A stretch of DNA of 64,000 nt, taken from positions 1 to 64,000 of the forward strand of contig NZ_JASCXN010000031.1 of the NCBI RefSeq assembly GCF_030010625.1, given 5' to 3'. The translations under genes were made by a program, and so were the position numbers. The DNA comes from Streptomyces sp. CC208A (GTDB lineage Bacteria > Actinomycetota > Actinomycetes > Streptomycetales > Streptomycetaceae). The notes beneath the pieces are model-generated. The model worked only from the letters and a program-made list of their open reading frames with translations, was not told where the DNA came from and did no database searches. Positions 50,065 through 58,850 of the stretch are shown here, one piece after another (position 1 is the stretch's first letter; every line of letters begins with the position of its first letter).

Positions 50065-50074
50065 CACGCGCGCG

Positions 50075-50854
50075 CTAGCGGGGCGCCTTCTCGCCGTGCA
50101 CGCGCGCGTACTCGGCGGCCGGCCACGGCGCCAGGCCGTCCAGCAGGACGCCGACGGAGCCGGGCGGCGCCTGCGAGCGGCCCGCCCGTACCGCCAGCCG
50201 CATCGGGCCCTCCCACTCCGGGTAGTACGCGGCGAACACCTCGGCCGACCGGTCGAGGTCGCTCGTCCATCCGCCCCACCGGGGCATCACCAGTGTCAGG
50301 CCGGTACGGACGAGCCTGCGGCCCACGATCCGGCCCAGCTCCTCGCCGCGCGCGTACCGGTCCCGCCAGCCGGGCAGCACCCGCGCCAGGTCGCCGTTGG
50401 TCTCCCTCGCCAGGAGGGAGGTCGGGCGGTACGCCGGAAGCTCCTCCGCCAGGTCCGGGCCGAGCAGCGGAGTGCACAGGCAGGCCACGAAGAAGCCCAG
50501 GTCGTACCGTTCCCGCTCGCTCAGCAGGACGTCCGCAGACGTCAGCAGCGCGCCCACACCGTCCACCTGCGGGAAGTCGGCGTCCAGCGACTCCTCCAGC
50601 GCCCGCGCGTCCGCCCGGTCCGCCTCCGTCGGCTCCGCGCGCAGCGCCAGCTGGAGGTCGAGGTCCGAGACGCCGGGCACGGCGGTGCCGCGGGGCACGC
50701 TTCCGTACAGGTACGCACTGTGCAGGCGGTCCGGGCCGAAGGTGGCCGCGATCCTCTCCCTGGCCGCCGCCACCAGCGGCGCGAACGCCTCCGGCACCCG
50801 TTCCAGGGCGCCCTCGCGGGCGATCGTTCCGGCAGGGCTCAGGCCCTCCCTCAT
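50075..50854 (-). CDS. AadA-like nucleotidyltransferase
   Basis: 259 aa from ATG 50854, overlapping the kinase stop (ATGA). The nucleotidyltransferase fold is seen at YLYGSVPRGTAVPGVSDLDLQLAL (GS-x9-DxD pattern, residues about 46-70). The remaining part has helices of the DUF4111 type (ARGEELGRIVGRRLVRTGLTLVMP). Family members adenylate aminoglycosides, but many chromosomal homologues have no resistance role. Being the last gene of a two-component operon with an HtrA-like protease, a resistance role is uncertain. Confidence 0.75.
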   Translation of the reverse strand: MREGLSPAGTIAREGALERVPEAFAPLVAAARERIAATFGPDRLHSAYLYGSVPRGTAVPGVSDLDLQLALRAEPTEADRADARALEESLDADFPQVDGVGALLTSADVLLSERERYDLGFFVACLCTPLLGPDLAEELPAYRPTSLLARETNGDLARVLPGWRDRYARGEELGRIVGRRLVRTGLTLVMPRWGGWTSDLDRSAEVFAAYYPEWEGPMRLAVRAGRSQAPPGSVGVLLDGLAPWPAAEYARVHGEKAPR

Positions 50855-52305
50855 CCCGTCACCTCCGGCGGCGGCGTCGGTGCCCCCGGGAAGCGCAGGA
50901 CCGCCGCCGTGCCGCCGCCCTCCGCCGGAGCCAGGGCCACCGATCCGCCCGCCTGTTTCACCGTGCGGGCCACGATCGACAGGCCCAGACCCGAGCCCGG
51001 CAGACTGCGGGCCGACGGGGAGCGCCAGAAGCGGTCGAAGACGTGGGGGAGTTCGTCGGGGGCGATGCCGGGGCCGTGGTCGCGGACGGTCAGTTCGCCG
51101 CGCATCAGGGTCACCTCGACCGTGCCGTGCGGCGGGGAGAACTTCACCGCGTTGTCCAGGACGTTGACGAGTGCCCGTTCCAGGGCCGCCGGTTCCGCCC
51201 TTACGTACCAAGGCGCCAGGTCCGTCGTGAAGGTCAGTTCCGGGCCGCGCAGCCTCGCGCGGTCCAGGGCCGTGCGGAGGACGTTGTGGAGGGGGACCAC
51301 CTCCAGCGGGCCGGGGCGGACCGCGTCCGGGCGGGCCAGTTCCTGGAGGTCGCCGATGAGGGCGGCCAGTTCTGTCATCTGGGCCTTCACCGAGGCCATC
51401 AGGGCGCGGCGGTCGTCCGGCGGGATCGCCCGGCCCGTCTCCTCGCTGCGGGCCAGGAGTTCGATGTTGGTGCGGAGGGAGGTCAGGGGGGTGCGGAGTT
51501 CGTGGCCGGCGTCGGCGATGAGGCGGGCCTGCCGGTCGCGGGAGCTGGCCAGCGCCGCCGTCATCTGGTTGAAGGCGCGCGACAGGCGGGCGATCTCGTC
51601 CTCGCCGTCGGCCGGGATGCGGACCGTCAGGTCCTCCGTCGCGGCCACGTGCTCCACCGCCCCCGTCAGCCGGTTCACCGGCTCCAGGCCGGTCCGCGCC
51701 ACCCAAAGCCCGGCCGCGCCCGCGCCGACGACACCGATCCCGGAGACCAGCAGCAGCACCCAGCCCAGGGTGGAGAGCGAGTTGTCGACCTCGGCGAGCG
51801 GTCGGGCCACGGAGACCGCGACGCCGCGCGGTCCGGGCGGGAACGGCTGCGGGTAGGTGTAGACGCGCATCTCGCGCCCGTCGGCGTCCTTCACCGTGTG
51901 CAGGGCGTACGCGAGCGTCCCCCGGGCCACCGCCAGGTCGCCGTCCCCGACCGGCAGGGCCGCCTCGCCGAAGGTGCAGACGCCGCCGGCCGCGTCGATG
52001 AACTGCACGGTGTACGCGGCGGCCGGCGGCGGGGTGTCGCCCTGGCGGCAGCGGGTGGACAGGCTGAGGACGTCGTTCGCGTCGAGCCGGGTGTTGCGCA
52101 GGGCGGAGTCCAGCTCGCCCTCCAACTGCGCCCGGGTGACGAACCAGCAGGCCGTGGAGACGGCGGCGACCGCGACGGCCACCGCGAAGGCGGTGAGCAG
52201 CGCGAGCCGCGAGCGCAGCGGCCGGGACCGGAACCAGGCCAGGGGCGTACGGCGCCGGGCGGGGGGCGTCCCAGGGACCTGGGGCGTTCCGGGAGCCTGC
52301 GTCAT
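50851..52305 (-). CDS. Sensor histidine kinase (HAMP, HisKA type)
   Basis: 484 aa from ATG 52305 overlapping the response regulator stop (ATGA). A first membrane helix (LALLTAFAVAVAVAAVSTACW) and a second (WVLLLVSGIGVVGAGAAGLWV) enclose a 130-residue extracytoplasmic sensor domain. Then come HAMP, HisKA with DAGHELRTPLTSLRTN (His about residue 266), and HATPase (NVLDNAVKFSP, GSGLGLSIV). Partner of the adjacent OmpR-type regulator. The signal is likely envelope-related, given the protease. Confidence 0.93.
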   Translation of the reverse strand: MTQAPGTPQVPGTPPARRRTPLAWFRSRPLRSRLALLTAFAVAVAVAAVSTACWFVTRAQLEGELDSALRNTRLDANDVLSLSTRCRQGDTPPPAAAYTVQFIDAAGGVCTFGEAALPVGDGDLAVARGTLAYALHTVKDADGREMRVYTYPQPFPPGPRGVAVSVARPLAEVDNSLSTLGWVLLLVSGIGVVGAGAAGLWVARTGLEPVNRLTGAVEHVAATEDLTVRIPADGEDEIARLSRAFNQMTAALASSRDRQARLIADAGHELRTPLTSLRTNIELLARSEETGRAIPPDDRRALMASVKAQMTELAALIGDLQELARPDAVRPGPLEVVPLHNVLRTALDRARLRGPELTFTTDLAPWYVRAEPAALERALVNVLDNAVKFSPPHGTVEVTLMRGELTVRDHGPGIAPDELPHVFDRFWRSPSARSLPGSGLGLSIVARTVKQAGGSVALAPAEGGGTAAVLRFPGAPTPPPEVTG

Positions 52306-53036
52306 TCGGTGCCGCCCCCGCCGCGGAGCACGTACCCGACGCCGCGCACGGTGTGGACGAGCCGCGGTTCGCCGCCCGCCTCCGTCTTGCGCCGCAGGTA
52401 CATCACGTACACGTCCAGCGAGTTCGAGCTCGGCTCGAAGTCGAAGCCCCACACCGCCTTGAGGATCTGCTCACGCGTGAGGACCTGCCGGGGGTGGGCC
52501 AGGAACAGTTCCAGGAGGGTGAACTCGGTGCGGGTCAGCTCGACGGGCCGCCCGCCGCGGGTCACCTCGCGGGTCGCCAGGTCCATCCGCAGGTCCTCGA
52601 AGGAGAGGACGTCCTCCGGTTCCGTGGAGGCGGCCGACGGGGCGGCGTAGGAGCTGCGGCGCAGCAGGGCGCGGATGCGGGCGAAGAGCTCGTCGAGCTC
52701 GAAGGGCTTCACCAGGTAGTCGTCGGCGCCCGCGTCGAGGCCGGTGACGCGGTCGCCGACGGTGTCGCGGGCGGTGAGCATGAGGATGGGCACGGTCGAT
52801 CCCGCGGCCCGGATCCGGCGGGCCGCCGTCAGCCCGTCCATGCGGGGCATCTGCACGTCGAGGACGACGAGGTCGGGGGCGTACGACTCCATGGCGGCGA
52901 GCGCGTCGACGCCGTCGACGGCCTCCCGCGTCGCGTACCCCTCGAAGGCGAGGGAGCGCCGCAGGGCCTCCCGCACGGCGGGTTCGTCGTCGACGATGAG
53001 GATGCGTTCGGAGTCGTTCGGCTGGCCGCTGCTCAT
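52302..53036 (-). CDS. OmpR-family response regulator
   Basis: 244 aa from ATG 53036. Receiver: ILIVDDEPAVREALRR, phosphoacceptor D60 in LVVLDVQMPRMDG, LMLTARD and DYLVKPFELDELFAR. DNA-binding winged helix: ELTRTEFTLLELFLAHPRQVLTREQILKAVWGFDF and VDVYVMYLRRKTEAGGEPR-like strand. Typical envelope-stress regulator. Encoded 20 bases after the trypsin-like protease gene. Confidence 0.95.
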   Translation of the reverse strand: MSSGQPNDSERILIVDDEPAVREALRRSLAFEGYATREAVDGVDALAAMESYAPDLVVLDVQMPRMDGLTAARRIRAAGSTVPILMLTARDTVGDRVTGLDAGADDYLVKPFELDELFARIRALLRRSSYAAPSAASTEPEDVLSFEDLRMDLATREVTRGGRPVELTRTEFTLLELFLAHPRQVLTREQILKAVWGFDFEPSSNSLDVYVMYLRRKTEAGGEPRLVHTVRGVGYVLRGGGGTE

Positions 53037-53056
53037 GGGGTCAGCGTGCCACGTGC

Positions 53057-54145
53057 TCAGCTCCGGCCGCCGGAGCGGAGGGCGTCGAGGTCGGCCTTGA
53101 GGGTGTTCACCGGGATGGCGAATCCGAGGCCGACGCTGCCCGCCGTGGAACCGCTCGAAGCGCTGGGCGAGTACATGGCCGAATTGATTCCGATGATCTC
53201 GCCGTTCATATTGATCAGCGCGCCGCCGGAATTCCCCGGGTTGAGCGAGGCGTCGGTCTGGATCGCCTTGTACGTGGTCTTCGAGCTGCCGGTGTCGCCG
53301 TTGAACTGCTGCCCGCCGAACTCGAACGGCCAGCCCTGCCGCGGGTCCCACCGCTGCTGCTGATCCTGGCTGTCGGCGTCCTCGGCGTTCTTCGCGACGG
53401 TGACGTCCCGGTCGAGGGCGGAGACGATGCCGCTGGTGACGGTGCCGGTCAGGCCCTCGGGGGAGCCGATGGCGACGACCTCGTCGCCGACCCTGACCTT
53501 CGAGGAGTCGCCGAGGGTGGCGGCCTTCAGGCCGGAGGCGCCCTTGAGCTTGATGAGGGCGAGGTCCTTGTCGGGGTCCTTGCCGACGACCTCGGCGGCG
53601 TAGGTCCTGCCGTCGCTGGTCCGCACGGTGATCTCGGAGGCGCCGGAGATCACGTGGTTGTTGGTGACGATCTCGCCGTCGGCGGTGAGGATCACGCCGG
53701 AGCCGGTGGACTTGCCGGAGGCGGAGCTCGCGGAGATCTCGACGATGGAGGGGGAGACGGCCTCGGCGACCCCGGCGACCGTGCCGGTGCTGCTCGCGGA
53801 GACGTTGGTGCCGCTCACCACGGGGGAGGAGGCGGTGGCGGCGGGGGTGGTCGTGGTCAGCTGCTGCACCAGGGTCGCGGTGCCGCCGCCGACCGCCGCC
53901 GCCGCGATCGCCACGGCCGCCATCAGGCCGACCCCGCGCCTGGCCCGGCGCCGGGGACCGGGGGCGGCCGCCGCGTGGGCGGGACCCGCCGGGGGAGGGG
54001 TGTACCCGCCGCCGGAACCGGACGGCCCGCCGCCGGAACCGGACGGCCACACGGTGGTGCCCGGCTCGGTGGTGATCGGCCGCGTCGGCTCGTAGGGCGG
54101 GCGCGGCGGGTAGTACGGCTGCTGGGGCTGCTGGTGGTCCGTCAT
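53057..54145 (-). CDS. HtrA-like trypsin-type serine protease without PDZ
   Basis: 362 aa from ATG 54145 (MTDHQQPQQPYY). A Tyr/Pro/Gly-rich N-terminal 70 residues precedes one membrane helix (GVGLMAAVAIAAAAVGGGTATLV). The protease domain has the triad: His in NNHVISGA (near residue 164), Asp in DPDKDLALIKL (near 194), Ser in LNPGNSGGAL (near 306). HtrA/DegP-type proteins normally add one or two PDZ domains; here the chain ends after the catalytic domain. It acts outside the membrane on misfolded proteins or as part of signalling to the two-component system encoded next. Confidence 0.92.
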   Translation of the reverse strand: MTDHQQPQQPYYPPRPPYEPTRPITTEPGTTVWPSGSGGGPSGSGGGYTPPPAGPAHAAAAPGPRRRARRGVGLMAAVAIAAAAVGGGTATLVQQLTTTTPAATASSPVVSGTNVSASSTGTVAGVAEAVSPSIVEISASSASGKSTGSGVILTADGEIVTNNHVISGASEITVRTSDGRTYAAEVVGKDPDKDLALIKLKGASGLKAATLGDSSKVRVGDEVVAIGSPEGLTGTVTSGIVSALDRDVTVAKNAEDADSQDQQQRWDPRQGWPFEFGGQQFNGDTGSSKTTYKAIQTDASLNPGNSGGALINMNGEIIGINSAMYSPSASSGSTAGSVGLGFAIPVNTLKADLDALRSGGRS

Positions 54146-54242
54146 GGCTATGACTCTTGGACCGGTGGATGAGAACCGTCTGAGGACCGGCTGAGAAGCC
54201 CGACAGAACCCTGTATGACCGAAATAAAGACCTGGCTGGGGT

Positions 54243-55268
54243 TTACCGGTGGCAGCCGCAGGAGCGGCGGACCACAAGGGTCGACGGCACCTGCTTGACG
54301 CGCTCGCGGCGGGAGCCGGAGACCCGGACCGAGTCGTCGAGGACCAGGTCGACGGCGGCCCGGGCCATCGCCGGGCGGTCGGAGTAGACCGTGGTCAGCG
54401 GCGGGTCGGTGAGCGCCGCCTCCTTCACGTCGTCGAAGCCCGCCACCGCCAGCTCCGTCGGCACGTCGATGCGCAGCTCGCGGGCGGCCCGCAGCACGCC
54501 GATGGCCTGGTCGTCGGTGGAGCAGAAGATGGCCGGCGGCCTGTCGGGGCCCGCCAGGATCTTCAGGGCCACCTGGTAGGCGTCGTAGCGGTTGTACGGG
54601 GCCTCGAAGAGCCGGTCCTCGACGGAGCGGCCGGCCTCCAGCATGGCGCGCCGCCAGCCCTCGACGTGGTCGGCGACCGGGTCGCCGACGGCCGGGGTGT
54701 TGGGGACGCCGCCGAGGCACGCCACGTACGGGTGGCCGTGCTCCAGGAGGTGTCGGGTGGCGAGCTGGGCGCCGCCGATGTCGTCGGTCACGACGGCCAC
54801 GTCGTCGATCGCCTCGGGCCGCTCGTGCAGCAGCACCACGCGCGCGTCCCAGGCCTCGATCTCGCTCGCGGCCTGTTCGCTCATGCCCTGGCTGACCAGG
54901 ATGAGGCCGGAGACCCGCATCCCGAGGAAGGCCCTCAGGTAGTGGATCTCGCGCTCGGTGCGGTAGTCGGAGTTGCCGACCAGGACCATCTTGCCGCGCT
55001 CGGCGGCGGCCTGTTCGACCGCGTGCGCCATCTCCGCGAAGAAGGGCTGGCGCGCGTCCGGGACGATCATGCCTATGAGGTCGGTGCGGCGGGACGCCAT
55101 CGCCTGGGCCACCCGGTCGGGCCGGTAGCCCAGCTCCTTGATGGCGGCGAGGACACGCTCGCGCGTGGCCGGGGCGACCGGCCGGGGTCCGTTGTTGATG
55201 ACGTAACTCACGACCGCGGTCGAAGTACCCGCCAGTCGCGCTACGTCATCCCGCGTCACCTTGGCCAC
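54243..55268 (-). CDS. LacI-family transcriptional regulator
   Basis: 341 aa from ATG 55268. HTH with hinge: VTRDDVARLAGTSTAVVSYVIN ... TRERVLAAIKELGYRPDRVAQAM, followed by a periplasmic-binding-protein-like effector domain (LIGMIVPDARQPFFAEMAHAVE, LAVAGFDDVKEAALTDPPLTTV). The hinge RPVAPATRERVL and the domain order are standard. Single gene without visible sugar genes next to it, so the ligand and target are unknown. Confidence 0.93.
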   Translation of the reverse strand: MAKVTRDDVARLAGTSTAVVSYVINNGPRPVAPATRERVLAAIKELGYRPDRVAQAMASRRTDLIGMIVPDARQPFFAEMAHAVEQAAAERGKMVLVGNSDYRTEREIHYLRAFLGMRVSGLILVSQGMSEQAASEIEAWDARVVLLHERPEAIDDVAVVTDDIGGAQLATRHLLEHGHPYVACLGGVPNTPAVGDPVADHVEGWRRAMLEAGRSVEDRLFEAPYNRYDAYQVALKILAGPDRPPAIFCSTDDQAIGVLRAARELRIDVPTELAVAGFDDVKEAALTDPPLTTVYSDRPAMARAAVDLVLDDSVRVSGSRRERVKQVPSTLVVRRSCGCHR

Positions 55269-55340
55269 GCGCGGAAGTCTACGCGGGGTGACCTACCTAC
55301 CGGCAGGTCGCACTGTGGCATACGCCACGTTACCGTCCGC

Positions 55341-56180
55341 CTAACGAGTGGAGTCGGCCGTGGAGCCCTTGACTCCGGCGCCGGCTCCGGCTCCGGTACG
55401 GGCCTCCTCCCGGGTGTCCTGCCCCGCTTCCGCCTGCTTCGTCCCCCGGGTCTCGGTCGCCTCCGTGGAGCGGTCCGCGGCCCGGGCCTCTTCCGCGGTC
55501 CGCTCGACCTTCTCAGGGGTGACGAAGCGGTATCCCACATTGCGGACGGTGCCGATCAGCGACTCGTGCTCGGGGCCCAGCTTGGCGCGCAGCCGCCGGA
55601 CGTGGACGTCGACCGTCCGGGTGCCGCCGAAGTAGTCGTACCCCCACACCTCCTGGAGCAGCTGCGCCCGCGTGAAGACCCGGCCGGGGTGCTGCGCCAG
55701 GTACTTGAGGAGCTCGAACTCCTTGAAGGTCAGGTCCAGGACCCGGCCCTTCAGCTTGGCGCTGTACGTGGCCTCGTCCACCGACAGGTCGCCGTTGCGG
55801 ATCTCCATCGGGGAGTCGTCCGCGACGATCTGCTGACGGCCCAGGGCGAGCCGCAGCCGCGCCTCGACCTCGGCGGGGCCCGCGGTGTCCAGGAGGACGT
55901 CGTCGATGCCCCAGTCCGCGGTGACCGCCGCCAGACCGCCCTCCGTGACCACCAGGACCAGCGGACAGCCGGGCCCGGTGGAGCGCAGCAGCTGGCAGAG
56001 GGAACGGACCTGCGGCAGGTCGCGCCGGCCGTCGACGAGGATCACGTCCGCGCCGGGGGTGTCCACGAGGGCGGGGCCCTCGGCCGGGGCGACCCGGACG
56101 TTGTGCAGCAGCAGGCCGAGGGCGGGAAGCACCTCGGTCGACGGCTGGAGAGCGTTGGTCAGGAGCAGCAGTGAACTCAT
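55341..56180 (-). CDS. glnR: Nitrogen regulator GlnR
   Basis: 279 aa from ATG 56180. Orphan OmpR-type regulator: atypical receiver (DVILVDGRRDLPQVRSLCQLLR, with only part of the normal acidic pocket), C-terminal winged helix (LDLTFKEFELLKYLAQHPGRVFTRAQLLQEVWGYDYFGGTRTVDVHVRRLRAKLG). These are the signature features of GlnR of Streptomyces. A Thr/Glu/Ala tail of about 55 residues follows. Activates nitrogen assimilation genes such as glnA and amtB. No paired kinase is present. A single GTTCATC-type unit at 56376 could be a PhoP site; weak. Confidence 0.95.
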   Translation of the reverse strand: MSSLLLLTNALQPSTEVLPALGLLLHNVRVAPAEGPALVDTPGADVILVDGRRDLPQVRSLCQLLRSTGPGCPLVLVVTEGGLAAVTADWGIDDVLLDTAGPAEVEARLRLALGRQQIVADDSPMEIRNGDLSVDEATYSAKLKGRVLDLTFKEFELLKYLAQHPGRVFTRAQLLQEVWGYDYFGGTRTVDVHVRRLRAKLGPEHESLIGTVRNVGYRFVTPEKVERTAEEARAADRSTEATETRGTKQAEAGQDTREEARTGAGAGAGVKGSTADSTR

Positions 56181-56462
56181 CGCGTCCCACCTGCCTGGGG
56201 GGTCGTCGGCCTCGTCGGTCGGTCGTGCTTCGTACGCTCGTGCTCCGTACGCTCGTCCATACGTCGGTTCCTCCTCGGTCCCTGCGAGGACTCCTGCGGC
56301 ACTGCTCGGGCTTGCTGTGCGCTTACCGCGCTTACTGCGGGTCTCACCTGTCGCTCTCGCGCCCTGAGAGCTTTTGTTCATCCGTCCGTAACAACAGCCG
56401 GAAAACGCAAAAGGACCCGGTGGCGACGTCGCCCGGATCCTCTGCCTAGGAGAATAGCCCAC
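56181..56462. other. Divergent promoter region of glnR and the hydrolase
   Basis: 282 bases without a gene. It contains a 15-bp tandem repeat with one change (TCGTGCTTCGTACGC, TCGTGCTCCGTACGC; 56223-56252) and a TCGTCCATACGTC third partial unit. It also contains an imperfect inverted repeat AGGACCCGG ... CCGGATCCT at 56411-56441, just before the hydrolase start. No exact GlnR box recognised. Confidence 0.55.
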
Positions 56463-57305
56463 ATGAGTTCCGAGGCAGAGGGCCGATTTCACATCCTGGA
56501 TGTTTCCTCGCTCACTTTCGGGCCCCGGCGCGCAATGTTGCGCACGGAGGACGGCGTCCGTATCGAAGCCGTGTACGAACCCTCGTACGGGCCCTCCTCC
56601 GATGGTGCCACCGGCACGGAAACCGGCACCGCGATCGTGGTCGCCCACGGCTTCACCGGCTCCGCCGCCCGACCCGCCGTGCGCCGCGCGGCCCAGGTCC
56701 TCGGGCGGCACGCGGCGGCCGTCGTCACCTTCTCCTTCCGCGGCCACGGCGGCTCCGGCGGCCGCTCCACCCTCGGCGACCGCGAGGTCCTCGACCTCTC
56801 CGCCGCCGTCCGCTGGGCCCGCGACCTGGGCCACGCGCGCGTGGCGACGGTCGGCTTCTCCATGGGCGGCTCCGTCGTCCTCCGGCAGGCCGCCCTGGCG
56901 CGCGGCACGGACACCGGACCCGACGCGGTCGCCGCCGTCTCCGCCCCCGCCCGCTGGTACTACCGGGGTACGGCCCCGATGCGCCGCCTCCACTGGATGG
57001 TCACCCGCCCGGCGGGCCGGCTCGTCGGCCGGTACGGGCTCCGCACCCGCATCGACGCCCGCCCCTGGGACCCCGTGCCGCTCCCGCCCGTCGAGGCCGT
57101 CCCGCTGATCGCCCCCGCCCCGCTGCTCCTCGTCCACGGCGACCGGGACCCCTACTTCCCCCTCGACCACCCCCGCATGCTGGCCGCGGCCGCCACCGAC
57201 GGCGCCCCGGTGGAGCTGTGGCTGGAGCCCGGCATGGGCCACGCGGAGAACGCGGCCGGCGAGGAGCTGCTCGACCGGCTCGGCGACTGGCTCACCCGCC
57301 GATAG
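56463..57305 (+). CDS. Alpha/beta hydrolase
   Basis: 280 aa from ATG 56463. The fold shows the oxyanion strand VVAHGFTGSAARPAVRR, nucleophile elbow GFSMGGSVVLRQ, acid strand LLLVHGDRDPYFPLDHPR and His strand GMGHAENAAG, giving a Ser-Asp-His triad. No signal peptide, so cytoplasmic. Esterase or lipase-type; substrate unknown. The following ThiS/MoaD gene is 45 bases downstream. Confidence 0.9.
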   Translation: MSSEAEGRFHILDVSSLTFGPRRAMLRTEDGVRIEAVYEPSYGPSSDGATGTETGTAIVVAHGFTGSAARPAVRRAAQVLGRHAAAVVTFSFRGHGGSGGRSTLGDREVLDLSAAVRWARDLGHARVATVGFSMGGSVVLRQAALARGTDTGPDAVAAVSAPARWYYRGTAPMRRLHWMVTRPAGRLVGRYGLRTRIDARPWDPVPLPPVEAVPLIAPAPLLLVHGDRDPYFPLDHPRMLAAAATDGAPVELWLEPGMGHAENAAGEELLDRLGDWLTRR

Positions 57306-57350
57306 CCCATCATGGGGGGCGGCGCGCACACGAACGAAGGGAGCGCCGCT

Positions 57351-57605
57351 ATGGCAGCGGGAACCATCCGCTACTGGGCCGCGGCCAAGGCCGCCGCCGG
57401 TGTCGCCGAGGAGCCGTACACCGCCGAGACCCTCGCCGAGGCCCTGGACGCGGCCCGGGCGAACCACCCGGGCGAGCTGGTCCGGGTCCTCCAGCGGTGC
57501 TCGTTCCTGGTCGACGGGGACCCGGTCGGGACCCGGAGCCATGAGACGGTACGGCTTGCCGAGGGCGGCACGGTCGAGGTGCTCCCCCCGTTCGCAGGAG
57601 GGTGA
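57351..57605 (+). CDS. MoaD/ThiS-family sulfur carrier-like protein
   Basis: 84 aa from ATG 57351 with GAAGGGAG upstream. Ubiquitin-like beta-grasp: MAAGTIRYWAAAKAAAGV, LAEALDAARANHP, LVDGDPVGTRS, EGGTVEVLPPFAGG. It ends in the essential diglycine on which a thiocarboxylate is made during molybdopterin or thiazole synthesis. Adjacent genes give no moaE or thiG; the nearby sulfurtransferase (59965) could supply sulfur. Confidence 0.9.
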   Translation: MAAGTIRYWAAAKAAAGVAEEPYTAETLAEALDAARANHPGELVRVLQRCSFLVDGDPVGTRSHETVRLAEGGTVEVLPPFAGG

Positions 57606-57615
57606 ACCCCACACC

Positions 57616-58722
57616 ATGAGCAACGACCAGCAGTACGGCGGCCACGGCGGGCAGCCGTACGACCCGCCGGCGTACGACCCGAACGCGTACGACCCCTCGG
57701 TCACCCAGACCTGGGAGGGCCAGACCTGGGACACCACGTACCAGCCCGCGGTCCAGCCCAGGGAGCAGCCGCAGGCGTACGGGTACGAGTACGCGGCCGC
57801 CCAGCAGCAGCCGTACGCCCCGGAGCAGTACTCCCAGCCCCAGGCGTACCCGCGGCCCCAGGCGTACGCCCAGGATCCCTACCCGCGGCCCCAGCCGCCC
57901 GCCGTCGAGCCCGAGCCCGATCCCGGCCCCGCGTACTCCTCGCCGACCACCTCCGGGAACACCCGGATCACCGACGCCCAGCGCGCGCGTGCCGAGGGCC
58001 GGTCGCCGATCATCGAGCCCGGGATGCGGCCCGCCGCGCTGACGGCCGTCCTCGGACTGCTGCTCGCCGGCGGCGCCGCCCTCGGCTCGTACGGGCTCCT
58101 CCTGCCGCTGGTCGCGCTCCAGGGGCTGACCGCCGCCGGCTGGTTCCGGCTCAACGGCATGTGGCCCGCCCGGCAGGGCATCGCGCTCGCCTTCCTCGGC
58201 GGGCTCGTCGCCGACGCCGCCCTGCTGGCCACCGGCCGCGAGCACACGGCCCCCGCGATCCTCGGCACGCTCGGCGTGTGGGTCCTGCTCTGCCTCGTCC
58301 TCCAGCTGCGCAGCCACGCGGACCCCGACGAGCGCATGTACGGCCTGATGGCGACCGTCGCCTCGGCGGCGCTCACCGTCCTCGCCGCCGGGCACCTCGG
58401 CGCCGAGCCGGACGCGGTCGTGGCCGGTGCGGCGGCGGTGGCCGCGGCCGTCCTCGCCCGCGCGCTCCCGCTGCCCGGTCCGGTCTCGCTGGTCGTCTCG
58501 CTGCTCGCCGCCGCGGGCGCGGGCATCGCCGCCGGCGCCCTCACCGGCATGGGCGCCTCCGGGGCGCTGCTCGGCCTCGCCTCGGGCGTCTGCGCCCTCG
58601 TGGGCCTGCGGGCGGCCAGTTACGACTACCCGTCCCGGTTCGTGCACATGACGGCCGGCGTGGCCCTGCCGCTGACGGCCGCCGCGCCCGCCGTGTACCT
58701 GCTCGGCCGGGCTCTGGTCTGA
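57616..58722 (+). CDS. Tyr/Gln/Pro-rich polytopic membrane protein
   Basis: 368 aa from ATG 57616, ten bases after the MoaD-like stop, so likely translationally linked. The first 130 residues are a Tyr/Pro/Gln-rich cytoplasmic tail with repeated YDP/QAY units. About eight hydrophobic helices follow from residue 138 (e.g. ALTAVLGLLLAGGAALGSYG, LVADAALLATG, LGVWVLLCLVLQL, VSLVVSLLAAAGAGIAAGAL). No recognised domain. Similar actinobacterial membrane proteins with disordered repeats are widespread; function unknown. Confidence 0.85.
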   Translation: MSNDQQYGGHGGQPYDPPAYDPNAYDPSVTQTWEGQTWDTTYQPAVQPREQPQAYGYEYAAAQQQPYAPEQYSQPQAYPRPQAYAQDPYPRPQPPAVEPEPDPGPAYSSPTTSGNTRITDAQRARAEGRSPIIEPGMRPAALTAVLGLLLAGGAALGSYGLLLPLVALQGLTAAGWFRLNGMWPARQGIALAFLGGLVADAALLATGREHTAPAILGTLGVWVLLCLVLQLRSHADPDERMYGLMATVASAALTVLAAGHLGAEPDAVVAGAAAVAAAVLARALPLPGPVSLVVSLLAAAGAGIAAGALTGMGASGALLGLASGVCALVGLRAASYDYPSRFVHMTAGVALPLTAAAPAVYLLGRALV

Positions 58723-58850
58723 GCGGCCCGGCCGCCCGCCCGGGAACCGTCCGGCCCCCTGGCACGTCGATCTTTCGTGCCAGGGGGCCGGCACGCATCA
58801 CGACGGCACCGACGGCACCGACGACACGGGTTACGGGGGAAGAGACGGCC

